This document shows, piece by piece, positions 23,801 to 38,800 of a DNA stretch of 64,000 nt. A program made the position numbers and the translations under genes. Every line of letters begins with the position of its first letter. Position 1 is the stretch's first letter. The notes below the pieces were generated by a model. The model did no database searches. It was not told where the DNA came from and saw only the letters and a list, made by a program, of their open reading frames with translations. The DNA is from Lineus longissimus (Eukaryota; Nemertea; Pilidiophora; Heteronemertea; Lineidae), in contig NC_088309.1 in assembly GCF_910592395.1 (NCBI RefSeq), positions 22,446,599 to 22,510,598 on the forward strand, in the 5' to 3' direction.

Positions 23801-26800
23801 AGACAGCCGAGACAGCGCCAGAACTGGATGTCCAGTGATTTGGAACACCCACGGCAAAAGATCCTGCATCATCGTCTTCAAATGAAGGATTCCTAAGTTG
23901 ATTTTCGCCGAACTGTAACTTGCTGACAGCTTTGGGTGGCGACTGATCAATGAAGACACCGTCAGATATTATGATCGCTGAATGCCACCCGGCTGCATCA
24001 ACTGCGAACACTTTATTGTAGAACTTCCGCATAACTGTAAAAGAGATAGTCAAATACATCAGATTCCTACGTTGAGCAATCTCTTAAAGTGATTTTCCGT
24101 TATTTCTTGGAATGGTTAGAACATCATAATAGGTATATAGGGGTTCTGACAATAACGGGGAAGACCACGTTACCACTGTATATGATATTGGAGCATTACG
24201 TACCCTTCTTTAGGAATTAAAAATGCTTTAATTTTGATTGATTTTCCAAAAACTCCAATTTTCGTACTCGGTGCTCGATCGTTTCGACGTGTGAGTTCTG
24301 TGAGTTGTGCGTCAGGGTGGGGTACATGTAACTTACGTTCGATACCTTTAGGCATCGGTTTCCTGATTCTAGTCTTTAAGCCAACATTAATCCATTCTAT
24401 CACTCCACATTCTGTTGGGTCCGCTGGATCCAATCCTACGCACCAGAAGTAGTGGTCAACGAAGGATTCGAGATCTACAAAACCATCCCAGTGAGCGCCT
24501 ATCGTTCCGGTCACGTTCTGATACTCCTGATCATGTAAACCTGGAAGAAGTTGACTTGTTATTGATATCTCTTCTCTTTCATCTAAATCAAGAGCTGCAG
24601 ATAACGCCTCTGGCACTATACAGATTGAGCAAGCTTCACAAGCCGTGAATCTTAATTTTTACTTTCGCCCAAAACGAGGGTGCTGTCAGAGATATTACAA
24701 AAACGAAATTCTTGTGACAATGGGCCGATGTGAAAAGGACAAATTACCTCTGGTTTTAGTAGTGCAGGTGCAACGATATTCTGTACTATGATCGTGATAA
24801 AGGGATTTTCGTCTCTCAAGCCAGGAATGACTAGACCTGAATGGTAGGACTAATTTTTTAAATCCATTCTAATTCCATTTAGAATGTACTTACCAAAGCC
24901 ATCAAAAACCGCACCAGCAAACGGTGGTGTAGAATCAATGATGACACCATCCGTATACTGCACCGCAAATAATCCCGCCTTGTTAATTGCTCCAACCACT
25001 CCATAATAACGCTGTCCTGAGACCATTTGTGTCTCTTCCTTTTGAAAGTTGCTTTTATCAACCGGCAGTTGAACAGGTGCCATGCCATTGATGCCTGAAG
25101 TAAAAGATGTATAACTTAGCCTATTCTCACGTAAGTACTCCTCTCGCCATCTTACATTGGGTTTCATTTCGAGACTCATCATTTTCAAGAAGTTTTCAGG
25201 AATTAATGAATGTGCGGGATAAACAGTTTACATTCAAGCTAAGTATCCTTCTGAGAGACACACGAACATTTCATAGCCGTACGCACAATTGGTTTCATGC
25301 GTCCAATGGGTCGACAATCTCCTAATTCCAAGAAAGTGTGACCCTTTGATAAGAGGGGTACAGCAAAACAGTAGATGCTTGAGACAAATATATCCCGTTA
25401 GCGTCGCAGTCATATTTATTTGAACACTATTTTGGAGCCTGTCTCAAGAGTTGTTGTGCGCGCATTACCTCCAGGATAAGACCCCATTGCGATCATAAAG
25501 CCAGCCATAGCATCGTCCGCCTCGTGGAAGCGCCCCTCCCAAGAAAGACAGTAGGTGTCTCCACGCGAGAGAAAGTCGACGTCCTTATTTACGCTCAACG
25601 TCATGTTACAGTCTTTCACCTGGAAACATTGCATAAGGTAAATATCATTATACTCTCCAAAATCACCATCATTTTATTTACTCCGTCTTAGCCCGGTAAG
25701 GATTTGAAACTCTTAGTATATTCTGAGATCAATTCCGACAGGTTCGTGCACTGGATTACACGATTGCTCTGTCTCAAATAACTCGCTCGCAGTTTTGAAG
25801 TTCGCTATCCCATCCCTCAAAGCGCCAAATTGCCGAGTATATTATGTGCATTGCGCTGACTGTGGTATAAAATGTTTCGAAATTAGGATGGTGGTGTGCC
25901 TTCTTGCCATTCAGGCTCACCTCGGCTGCCATTTGCTTTCCAAGCTGAGGTGGGGTGTCATCGATCGTGATGCCATCAGATCTGTACGTGGCGTACGACG
26001 AACTGTCTCGCCAGACGCGTAAGAAAAAGGCGTATTTCACGTCATAGGAATAGAATCGAGCTGAAGTAAAAAAAAAACACGTAAATTAAAGTATCAGCTT
26101 GTAATAATTCATGTGAAGTTTATTTAACCTTTCAGATCGATGCCGATGATGTCAAGTTTACCTTTCATATTGAAATCAAGTTATAACCGACGATGTCAAG
26201 TTACCTTCAGACTGAAATTGACAGTGTCACGTTCAATTTTGACATTTTAATCGATGATGTCAAGTTTACTTTTCAAACAGATTGAAATGGACGATGGAAA
26301 TAACAGACGTTATTGACATGTACTTACCTGGGTCGGAAAATGTATGTATAGCCAGTGGATACTGACCAACATCGTGCCAAATTATTTCGTCACTCCTGAA
26401 GACGCCTGTTGGTTGGTCTTTACCAGCCAAACCAATACTCCAATCGTACCTGGGAGACAGACGATAATTAAACTCTCACGTTTATAATAGTCTTACAATT
26501 GCAAGCAAGAGGGATTCAAATGTGACGTTAATCGTAGAAAAAAGATTTCGTCAGGTCTTTTGGAAAGCTGTTATTTTACCTGACTGGAGTAACTGGATTG
26601 TCAGTCTCCATATTGACACGCCACAAAGCTGCAAGCATATTTCTGGCAGGAGTGAAATTCTTATCTTCAATTTCTTCCTGGGGATCATTGTCTCCTCTCT
26701 TTGTTCTTATATCGATTATCTTCACTTGGAATGTTGATGGGTCCAGGTCCTCACAGACCATCGTGGGGGCACATTTTCGATCATCCATGGCACAGGTACA

Positions 26801-29800
26801 GTGCCCATGGCAGGTCTCCGGCTCGCATCGCCGAATAAGCTGCATGGTACCTCCGTCCAATAGGCGGAACTTCTTGTTTAGCGGGTAGGTTCTTAAGCCA
26901 GCCTGGAATTAATGTTGATATCCCTTTATGAAAGCTGAAGTTGGACACATTTAGTGCCTCTCTCAATGAAAACAGTTTTGGTAATTAAATATGAAGTGAT
27001 CTAACGGCACTGACATTCTTATTGCTGATCCGTTCCGGCGTTACGTTTTTGAGTATCTCCGTTTCGAAGTGTTTCCCCAGACTATTAGGGAACGGCACGA
27101 CAAATAGATTGACAAGATTTTTCTGTGTTTCCCCTTTTGAAATATCATTATCTCTCTAGCTGTCAATCTATGAAAACACAGAAATTGGAGACAACCGGTG
27201 GTAACTCACGCTACTCCTGTCAGTGAAAGTATACAATCACATTACCGCAAATTAGCTAAATGCTTACACGATTGACGGCCCTAATCATAACATATATCTC
27301 CAGATTCGCCTGCATCCTCTCTGAAGTGTGAAGCACTCCAATCTGCAGGTCCCCTTCATCTGTTTCAAATACATCAGCTTCCTTTGTTTTCTTCTTGTGT
27401 TCAAACGCCTCACGCTGAAGAACATTAAGAACTATTTGATTATCTAAATTCTCTTTATAAAATCATTTGTTTCCCTTCGGTTACAAAGAAACCTTTATAT
27501 TTTCTGATACAAGTAGCCGCATAGCAAAATCAAATGATGACATTGCATTTTCATGCCGGCACACAAAAGACACACAAAATGCTATACATGATTGTTTTTG
27601 TTACGTGATTCTTACCGCAAGGTCACTGTATTCAAAATAAGTTCCAACAAATATCTCATAGCTGTCAATACCCGAATGCAAGTCTGCGAATCCAACCCAG
27701 GCAAGGGTTAAGTTGTCAGCAGTCCATGTCATAGTTGCAGGACCCCCTTTGGGTTGACGGTTTAAGTTGGCTGCAGATGCTGTATCAATTGCAAACGTGC
27801 CTGGAAATCAACTCAAATAATGTGAATGATCGGCATAACAGAACGGGACTGGAAGTCCACGATGAACCCGTGTTAAAGTTTACTCCTTTTTTCATGGGGT
27901 TGATTTGAGGCAGAGTCGCTCAACCTCCTTTCGTTCGCATGTTTTAGAGACCATTTTTGGTATACTTCATCTGCGTTGCATTTATGCTAGAAATCGTAAC
28001 CTAACAAATAAAATTTGCTCCCAAATCCTACCTGTCGTTGGAGGCGAAGTGTCCACCATACGGCCGTAGCTCGTGTCAACAGCACACATTTTGGCTGCAT
28101 TACAGGACTTCACAGTAACATAGTAGTAGCTGCCATCTTGCATCCGTAAGTTGGTAAAGGTATACAATCCAGGATGAGCCCCTTCAAGCTGGTATGGAGG
28201 AAACATGGGTTACTTTATTAAAGTTTATACATGTATAATGTAACAAGTCTATGAAAAGCCAAAAATTTCACTAAGTATATGTTTGCCCTCGGTCAATGGC
28301 GGAACAAATGCATCCATGTTAATCGGCTTTATTGCCACCAATGCTTTGACCACCGCCAGAGGATGGGTACCTGTGTATGGAGAAGGCTGTCATAACGCTC
28401 GACCACAATACCACTAATGTTTTGAAATGAGTAAATGAATGGGCACCTATATGGAAAAGACAATTGTATCGATCGACTTCAATGCTCCTGGTGTTTTAAA
28501 ATGAGTAAAATGATTGACACTTTAAAGGTAAAGGTGGTTCTTATCATATATCTATACATTCACTCAACTATAATGATGTACAGTGCAGATTAAGAGATGC
28601 AGCAAGCTAGGTGTATTTCATACTCATTTGACTCATTTGTTCATCATAATATGTTATTATACATACAACCTTTACATACCCGGACAGTAGCAGATGATAA
28701 GTCTTTGTCTCCTTGCTGGGAGCTGGCCGTAAGTGAGACATAAGTTTCTTCTATGTAAGATTCCTCGTCGTTGATAGTCCATTCCACAGAGATCAAGGTG
28801 GAAATAACCTGGGTTACAGGCCCGAATACTCCAATATCATCAACGATATTAGGCTTTTCAGTGAACACGGGAGGTGTTGAATCGATAATAAAGCCGTTTG
28901 AAGTTGCCTGGCTAGAAAGGCCTATAAAAAACGGATGAAAGAAATCATTCCTTTTATTTGACGTTGCCTAAATTGGCTTGAATAACATTGGCCAATCACT
29001 CTGAAAAGGTGTCATCTTGGGGCAAGAAGACTTTTCCAAAACACACTGGTCCCGGGTGTTCAAAAGCATGTTTGCTCATAACATCATCTTGACCTGCCGT
29101 TTGCAATGCATGTAACAACATGTCAACATGATGTTATGCCAGGATGGTATGAGCTTACATGCTTTCTAACAACCGGGCCATCCAGCCATTTGGCGCAAAT
29201 TAAAAGACACATGCAAATTGCATATCCCTTGATCCTCTCCCAGTTGCGAGAGGTTGATTTCCCCTCTCACGTCAGAGGGGTGAATGAATGTTGCATGGTT
29301 TGGGTAAGGATAATGGTCGATTAAAATACCCACCAGCGTAGTTGGTGGCGCGGATCGTTATGTAGATCTTGGTCCCAACTGGAAGCGGCTTGTCCCCAGG
29401 CATGCTGGACAAATAAGCCATTTCATTCTGATGCAGGACGGTCTCGGGGAAGATCTCAGAGCCACCCTTGGTGACACCAACCCACCAGGAGTAGTGAAGG
29501 ATCCCAGACTCGGGCTCGGAGAAACCCCACCACTTTGCTCCGATAAAGTTCCTGGAACGCGTAAAAAGGTGAAGAGATGGATTCGCAGTAATGCAGTTGT
29601 CCATGGAGGTGTAATGTTGGCTCGATTCGTATATTTTCAGGATTTTGGTGAATGTGATATTCACGCCAATACAATGGACCTGTGACGTGACAAATCCTCA
29701 AATTACCTGTACTACACTCCTGATGCGGCGGATCTGCGCGTCTCTGCAAAGGAACTTTATGTTAAGGATGGTAAATCGACTGTCTCGGGAGTCTACAAAG

Positions 29801-32800
29801 TATCATTATTACCTCGTCGCTTGATAATCTATATCAATTGGTTCAACACCATCGGAGACAGTTCCCTGAGCAGGTGGTGTGACGTCAACGATGATACCAT
29901 CAGACGAGACGGATGAACACATGCCAGCGCCATTACAAGCAGTTACAGTGACGTAATATGTGAGACCCGGATGTAGGATCATATCATTTGCAACAGCATC
30001 TAGAAACAGAATGCAAAACATGAAAATTGAAAATTATCATAATGCAGACTAGAAATGAAATTATAAATCTAAGTAAGCATATTTTTACTAAACCACAAAT
30101 TGAATTAAGACTGGACAACCTATTGGAAATTTTAAACCAAATGATCCGATTTTCGTTTTTTGTACTTACCAGTTAAAACGCCGACAAAGCGATCATTGAA
30201 GACGTCAGCACAGCCAACACATGAGCCAACTGACCAGGTATAGGAGACAATACCAGAGTGAGGATCTTCAAACTCATCCCAAAAAGCCCAGATATGATTA
30301 TCATTGGTCTGGTAATCCTGGTCTTTCTTTATGGGGGTTGCATCCGTTCTTTTCCCGTCATATACCTGTCCCGCCACAGGAGGGGAGGCGTCCACTGTCG
30401 TCGCCCAAGAATAGATAAGGGTGGATAAACCTGCACCATTGAAAGCCTGAAAATAATTTGGGAACATTATTATAATAATGGCCAATTTTATATTGGCGTT
30501 GTGAGGAGGAATCTACATACAACACATCGTGGTGATGAGACAAGCTACCACATACCTTAACCGATATGTAGTAACGATGTCCTTCCTGAAGCTTCAGATC
30601 AATATCTTCTGACGTTTCCCCGAATTCTTGTGACGTCATCGTGTAGGGCATTATATCAGCGTATCCGTCCTCGGAGCCTACCGCCCACTGGTAGACAGTT
30701 ACACTACTCTGATCGTCAGAGAAGATACCATCCCAGCTGAAAATGAAGTCCGCATGCAGACGTGAATGAGCTGAGGATGAAATAGTTATTTCGAAATGGA
30801 ATAGATATTTTCATTAGCACCCTGAAGAATCTGGGAAAAACTTCCCGGCTTGCCAAGAATCAGTGTTTCTGCAGTCACGTTTGACATACGTTTCTTTACT
30901 GACTAATGAAATGTTAACATACATAGTAGGCATAATTTGTCTTCTTTTGTATGAATTTAAATGGGGTTTCTTTGCTGCAAAGGTCCAATATCAAACTGAC
31001 ATTTAACCCCAGAGAAAATTTAGGGAATAACATATTTTAGGTCGTATCAATCAATCAGGGCACCTGTAGGACTGATTCTCGTGGGAACTACATGTATATT
31101 TACGTTCACACTACCCTTAATAGAATCTCTCCACCGTTCACATCTATATATTTCACACAGCTTGGTATTAAGTTGTTTTCTTACCTCGCCGATACAGCCT
31201 TTGTAGAAGTAATGTAATTGTTTCGTTGTTCAATGGCAGCATCAGTGGTGGTTGGTGGTGATGTGTCGATAGTCACACCATCGACAGTCTTCTGGGCTGT
31301 CAGGCCGACAAAATCAGTTCCTATGAAGAAACAAATTTGTTATAAGAGATGATGGCTTTGGCAAAAATGATTGGCTACATGTAAATAACTTTCTTCTTTT
31401 CGCTTGTCCAAAAAAATAATGATTGTTATTAAGTATTAATAAGAATAATGGCAAAAACTTATTACTTCAAGTACACGTAATACGGTTTTTATAATAATTA
31501 ATATCTTACCTCTCACAGTGACGTAATAGGTATGTCCTTCCTGTAGATTTAAATTGTGCACTCGAGCATGGTCAGTTATACCTACGTTAGTGAATCCAAC
31601 AATATCAGTCTCCCCATATTGGCTACCTAAAATAAGAAACAGTGACAATAAGTGATACGCATCTACTTCTATATCAAATTTGGTGGACCATGGTGATTTC
31701 TGCATGAACTGCTCTTCATCAATTTCTTTCAGGATCTCCTGGTGTTATTGAAACTCATCTTCTGTGCCACATGCGTCTCATTTTGCTGTGACGGGTCACA
31801 GTCATGGTATTGACATTACCTGAGGAACTATGACGGACGCCAGGGATCTTGTTACGTTCGATCGACAAAGAGATGTCTGATCATGGCCTATGTTTTTCTA
31901 GCTATAAAGCTCTGAACAATCATTAAACAGTGGGATGGGACTGATTCTGCAGGTGGCACTAAACTGCTTTTAAGGCTCTGGTCCTCAGTCAGATAGTGCG
32001 AAGCGGTCCAACTACAGCAAGTATAGTAGTCCAGTTGCCCAAGACCACAATCCTACGTACCGATGGCGTACTCGTAATACCGGATACCATTGTGATGTTT
32101 AGCAGCAATCTGCTCATCAGCATCGGTGAAGTGTTCCCAGTTGATGTACAATTCGGTCTGCGTTGTCTGAGGATGAAAGAAAAGGCCAAATGAGACACCG
32201 AAGAAGACGACACAGTCCGTACCACGACGAGAAACGAAATCTACCCCTATAGAAAAGAAGTCATTCCTTTTGTAGACTTTGGAACAAGAGATTGAACGAT
32301 TCTAATTAAGGGGCATCGTCATTGGCCTTTATAGCCACGCCTCTTGACCCATCACTGTACAACGGAGTAGGACACATTTCTAGAGGTTAACTCACTTACC
32401 CCGGGAAAGGCGGTTTATTACTTACCAAATAATCTATGGTGCGGTTAAAACCAATCCAAACTTTCCCAATCGTCGGAGGAGTAAGATCCACGTTAATGCC
32501 ATCACTGCAAGCTTCTACGGCCGGAATGGTTTCTGACCAACCTTCATATTTCAGCGTAACAGCCGGAGCTATTATACAAAAGTAATAGCGCCTCCCGTGC
32601 TTGAGAACACCAGCAAGAAACCTGACGTTTGCAAATTGCTTATCTGAAAAAGCAGCACCGAATACGGCATTCAGAGCAAAGAACAAGCAAAACGCATGCT
32701 AGGTTCGGCAGCGAATTTGCGTGCATAATAACTGTGCACTGCGGCAATTTTTATTTTTATTTACATGAGACACACAAAAATTCAAAATGAACACGAACAG

Positions 32801-35800
32801 TAGGCCTTTAAATCACATGCTAGAAAAGATAGTTTATTAAAAAATGACTTTTAGGTGATAACAAAAGTATATAAGCAAGCCTTATAAATTTTTGGTGATA
32901 ACACGTGATAGAAAACATTGTGAATATTCCTTTCGAATTTCTTCAGACAAGCAAGTTTCCAACAAATACCTGTTTGTCCACAACGAACCACATCGGGATG
33001 ACTGCACGGATCTGCCAATTTCCTCTCACTCTTTTGGAAAACAAAACTTTCAATACCCTGGGTCTGGTCATAGATGACCGCATAGGTGAAATTCCTGTTT
33101 CGGAGCTTGGGCCACACTGCCGAGAGGATGTTCGTATATCTCGTATAATCTTCGTCCTTTTTGGAATAGACAGAGTTATCCTCGTATTCGACCGGAAGAC
33201 CCATGATATTAACTTGTTCAAAAGCTGTAAAGATTCAGGGATTTAAGATAAAAGAACATATTCTTGTTAATGAAGTTAATAAAAAGTCTTGAATAAAAAT
33301 CGAATACCTATGCTTTTATTGCGTAGGTTTCTTCTAGATTATTTTACGTTATGATACATTTTCCTCCTTTGCATTAGGTTTTGCCCAAATTCGTTTGTAG
33401 CTCTCTCTTGATTAATGTTCCAGTTGACGCTCAGCTCAATATCTTAAATTTTTAAAGATACCAACACCGTTTTTCCATTTTCAAAGCAACGATCTGAACC
33501 AACTTAGGAATGTAACCTTATAGTCAGAACAGAGCAGTAACATACCGTATCCAATCGCCGGTAAGCCCACAGCGTCATAAACTATTACATTGGCATCCTT
33601 CTCCTCACATGTGGTGAGAATATCTTTCGATATAGTCGTTGAAAGACCAGCCTTGGTGAAGCCACGCAGGATAAGTTCTGGACATGTCTTTGAATCCGGA
33701 ATAAAGTTCAGTTGAATCGTCATTCCAAGCTAAAAGAGTTTGAGTAGAGCCATGAAGACGATGAGCTTAACAGAAACACTTACACAAATGGGGAGATTAT
33801 CAAAAATTAATTCTTAAGAATATTTCCGATGTGAAAATCTGTTTTTAACCGAGAACTCTCACCTGCGAGTCCGAGATTTCTCTTAGGACTGCGTCAGTCC
33901 ATGGCGTGGTCCTCACCCCAGAATCCCTGTCATAGCTGATGGCCCACTGATATTTGTCAACCAGAGACCGAGCGAGGTCGATGTAGACATCAGGAATGTC
34001 GATGTCTTCAAACTTGTCAAATATCACATCCATCTGGAAAATGGAAAGACGGACGTATTGCCCGAAACCTGATAATGCTCATTTCATACATGCGAAGTGA
34101 GAAATCCTAAGTGACGATGTGTGATGTCGTGCACGCTTCAGGTTCGTTTAAATTAGTCGGATGCTCAAATATCATTTTTACATAAAGTGTAAAAAATGGT
34201 ACGATGGTTGAAGTGGATTTGAAATAAATTTGAAAAAGATCTTAGACACTTGGAAAGAATGTTCGGGGGCAAAAAGAGTCTGAGACAAGTATCTAAGGAC
34301 ATTGGCGCCAAGAATACAGAACCCCGTAGGACCTTTTGTCCATTGGACTATTAAACACTACAGCTTGTCGGCACATTCATTAGCTGAACAAGCGATCTTC
34401 TCTCACAGAAAATACTGCTGTCTCGCCGAACTGAGTGTTTTACTGTAATTATTATTTTGAAATCAACTGCAGAATCTTCAAAAATAGATTTTAGCCATTT
34501 ACTCAACTGTTCGATTATCCGACTGTAGACTGATTTTCCAATTGTTGCCAGGAGCAGGTGGGTTTGACTCAATCAGCAACCCATCGCTGTAGACGGGGTT
34601 AAAGCACACATCCCCTGAACAAAATTTTACCACTGAGCGGTATCGCTTCCCGGAGGTCAAGCTCAGTCCAGTTTTGGTGATGTGGTGAGACATCTTCAAC
34701 TCAAGGTAAGGTTCGAATTCGTCCCATTTCGTTGCTAGAAGACGTCAAAGAATTCAGTTAAGACAGTAATATTGCTGATAACTCGAGAATTAAAGTATAC
34801 TCCTGTTCATGCACGTGTTCCATTCTTCCTTTTCCATACATGTTCCCCTCCTATCACTCAACTGACACTCTTTTGTTAAATGAGGACTATAGGTATGAGC
34901 TGGATAGGTCAGATTATCTAACACGACGTCGCCGATAGCAAAATTATCGCCTAATCAAACACAACCAATGATGCTAACTATGCAAACTCTAGTCCCCAGA
35001 CGACGACTTATTCGATTCCCATATAGTCCGCTAAAAAACCGCCAACGATGCAACAGATAGTTAAAAGAAATAAGGCAGAAAACGAGAAAATACAAGTAGC
35101 CAAAACTGACGGATACTCACGATCTATGACATCACGCTGCTGTTCTATTCCCCAATAAACATTGCGAACGTACGCCTTCAAATCATCAGGTATCACCCAA
35201 GACGCACTGAGTGTATTCCTTGAAAACAGATAATCCACGTCTTCGCTACACTTATCCTGTTTGATACATTTCAGGCCATCGTTAATCTTGATGGCTACGT
35301 TGGCCCCAGCCTTCAGGACTTTAACTCCATCTGATGTCACGCTTGTCTCACCGAAAGGATTCGTGGCTATGACCGTTAGGTAATAGGCCTAATAAAGAAC
35401 GAATAAATCATGTGACAAAATGATAGGTAAGGCAACCAATGGGTGAGAGAAGAGGGACTCGCATTACTGCTCCAGTTCTCAAGATATGGTGAATTGTTTT
35501 TGAACAAACATTTCTGCTCAAATACTTTTAGGGGTTTATTTGCATGCTTAGGGAGCCTGAAATCGTCCTATAACGTTTGAAAGTCCGTACTCGTTTGACT
35601 AAAATAGTGAGTTCCAGCAAATCGAGAAAAAAACCCGCGCCTATAACTGTCGTATCATTAATGACGTATAACTTCGTATCGATTCAAGTATTGGCACTTC
35701 CAAAATTCCAGTGCTCTTTGATGCCATTTGTTGTCCTACCTGAAATGTACGGAGGCTCAGTCCAGTCAAACTGACATTCGTCATCGCCTTGACATCTTTG

Positions 35801-38800
35801 AGGCTGACGATGTCATCACCACCCGCCGTAGTCCCAACACTGACCGCATAGGTTGTCGGGTGGTAAGGTCTCTCAAACCCGTACCACCAGGCCGAGAGGG
35901 TAGTCGTGGACACTTGGTAATCAACATCTGGGGCTTTCTGAGAATGAAATCAGTAGGATGCTTCAGATAAGGTATCGAAGAGTCTTGGAAGGTATCGAGG
36001 AGTGTGTCACGACTGCCTTTCTGCCGAATATAATTTTTCAGCTTAGATACTGAAATCCGAATTTTCATTGCCTCGCGCTGAGCTTCAACCTACATGTATA
36101 TGCTGTCACAACCACTTATGTAAAAACATATGTTTAATGTAAAAACTTTTGACGCTTGGTGTAAAAAAATCGACGCTTAATGTGTGATTTAGTCCTTCAG
36201 AAATGTCCGATTCAGGATGGAGCTACTGATGATGCTTTTGAATAACATAATTGATACGCTAACCTATATGTATGTATTGCTCAAGTTTAGCATAAAGAAT
36301 ATTTCGTATTCAGTAGGCGACACGAGAAAAGTATGTCTACCCCAAATATAATCTTCGGTCCTTCTCCAGGCGGCGCCATATCCATAACAACTCCAGCAGC
36401 TGGCTTATCAGTAAAATGGCGGATTCCTTCGGATGAGGCAATGGCAGCCAGACGCAGGTAGTTCTCCGCTTTAACGGACACGAAATATGTCTCTCCACTC
36501 TTGAGCTTGTAAGGGGAATCCTTGGCAACAACCCTGGTACAGCTTGGGGGTGACAACTTCGAACAATTCCCGGTAAACTCCAATGGTCGCCACTTGGTCA
36601 CATCCCATCCTCCTTTACTAGTTCCTGCATGGGAATTAGAGAACAAAACATGGTTCGCTGCATGAATGTGATGTGAACTGAATCCAAACCTTTCACTTAA
36701 AAATACTCTATCGCCGAGTATTTGAGAAGTATTTGTACATGTAGGTCAAACTTCTAGACCACCGGACAGGGTTAAAGAAGAGACTTGTGCAGGCTATCAA
36801 TAAGAGCTTCAATCATGTGCTTTTATTCAATCAACTACTGGTACATGTACTTTCATTCAATTTAGTGCTTTTATTCAATCAAGTGCTTTCATTTAATGAA
36901 GTGCTTTAAATGTGCACTTTAAAATACTAATATACAAGATGGACCGGACAACATTCTCAGCTTCAGTTCATAAGTACACATAAGAGGCATCTAACTAATG
37001 AATTCACTGATAAGGTTTGGGTTCCTACCTATCGCAAACTCGTACGTAAACGGATCAGCGTCGTCACCGTTGGTGAAGCCATACTGACTCCACGAAACAT
37101 ACAGATCATCCTGGTACATAAACGGTGTGACTGAACCGCTATAAGCCGGGGAGGTCAGTTCAACTACAAATGGTCCGTGACTCTGCAAAAGTAGTTTCAT
37201 GAGTGAAAAAGTGTTTGGGACATGATTTCAGCCATCGGGTGAATCCATCCTGACTCATTAGGCCAGCTCACAGGGCAGGGGACTTGACTTGCGGTGGACG
37301 TAGCGTTGCTCTTCAGCCGGTCGTTAGACCAAGAATGACTCCTGCGCTGATGCAAAGAAGAAGTACTGACAGACAAACACACGTAGCCATCATTATCATG
37401 GCATGAATAGCGTGTAACATGGGTGTGTGGCTTGCATGTACATTATACGGCACTGTATCTGTAAATAGCGGACACAACTTTATAAACATTTCCTGGTACT
37501 AACCGCAGTAAATTCCGACATTGCCATATTGACAGCATGGATATTAATGTAGAAGCGCTTCCCTTCTGAGAGTCCAGGGTGGTATGCCTTGAAGAATGGT
37601 CCAGTGCCTGTACCCGTCGGGGTGGTGGGCATAATATCTTCACCATACCGTGTGGTCGATAGTGAAATCGAGTACTGCCTAATGAAACTCTCATCGTCAA
37701 AGCCAGTCCAGCTGAGAGCAATCTGTTAGGAAGGAAGGAAATTATACTAAGATAATTTTGTTTATAATCAAATTTGGAAAATAAGACACATTACGCCCGT
37801 CTTGGGGTAGAATCAACAGGTATACACATGAAATGAATTTCAATTACGTAATCGCCTCCTCCCTTTCCATACAAGTTCCCCTCAAGTTGTCTCGATGTAA
37901 AACACGATCCACAGTGAAAAGATACGTAGGTCACTGGATATAATCCGGTTAAATGGCTTATTCTCTGTACCGGATTGGCAAGGGGAATTGGAGATTATAC
38001 TTATATCCATGGTATCGAATCATTTTTCCATGGATAGCTTTTTGGGCCATATCAGTCATTCAGTAAATTAGTATCTCTACTCAATATTTCATAAAAGGCC
38101 AAAGACCCATAAACGTACATAATTATCTCTTGATAAAACAAAGTGTCTGGACGTGTTGAATGGTTTTTTATCGTCACAGAATGACTCCGGCATTGCCACG
38201 ATGGAACCATTCTTTTGGAGTTCGCGGGGATAAGTGTCAACGACCATCTCTGTGGCCTTGGATCTGTAGATGAAAGTTTATCGAAACAGTCAAGTACAAT
38301 TAATCGGTTGTTCATCATGAGCCAGGAAGGATTGTCCCGCGAAAGCACCTCATTAACAACATTTTATGAATGCTTCTTTTGTAAAATTATGCATTTCAAT
38401 TCGGAAAGCAGTGGTTTGCTGTGATATGATATCAAGTAATATTTTATAAAAAGTGTGCAAGGTGAAGAATCACTCACACCTTTCGTGTATTGGGCCATTA
38501 TTATTGGATTTACCAAATAGGAAGGACCATTACATACTCACATGCAGTCCTGTGATTTAGTATGGATCAAAACTATGTGACTATTCGTTTTCACGTAGTA
38601 GACCGTCTGACCAGATCTGACTAAGCCGGGTCGAATGAGGCTGTTCTCGACAATAATTTCTGTGATAACTGGCGCCGTAGTGTCAAGGACGACTCCATCA
38701 CTGCAGACCACATCAGAAAGAGTCAGGGCTCTGTTTATCGCCACAACACTGACGAAGTATTTGCCTGGTCCTGATACATTGTATGACAAATGTTGACTGG

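Noticed and set aside
32851-33246. Overlapping long plus-strand frames opposite exon 28 of the giant gene
   Set aside because: They are shadows; only the minus frame continues in phase into the neighbouring exons.
38052-38348. The minus-strand 98-codon frame here as a separate small gene
   Set aside because: The true coding frame is the one starting SKATEMVVDTYPRELQ (38119-38263), which joins exons 18 and 20 in phase.
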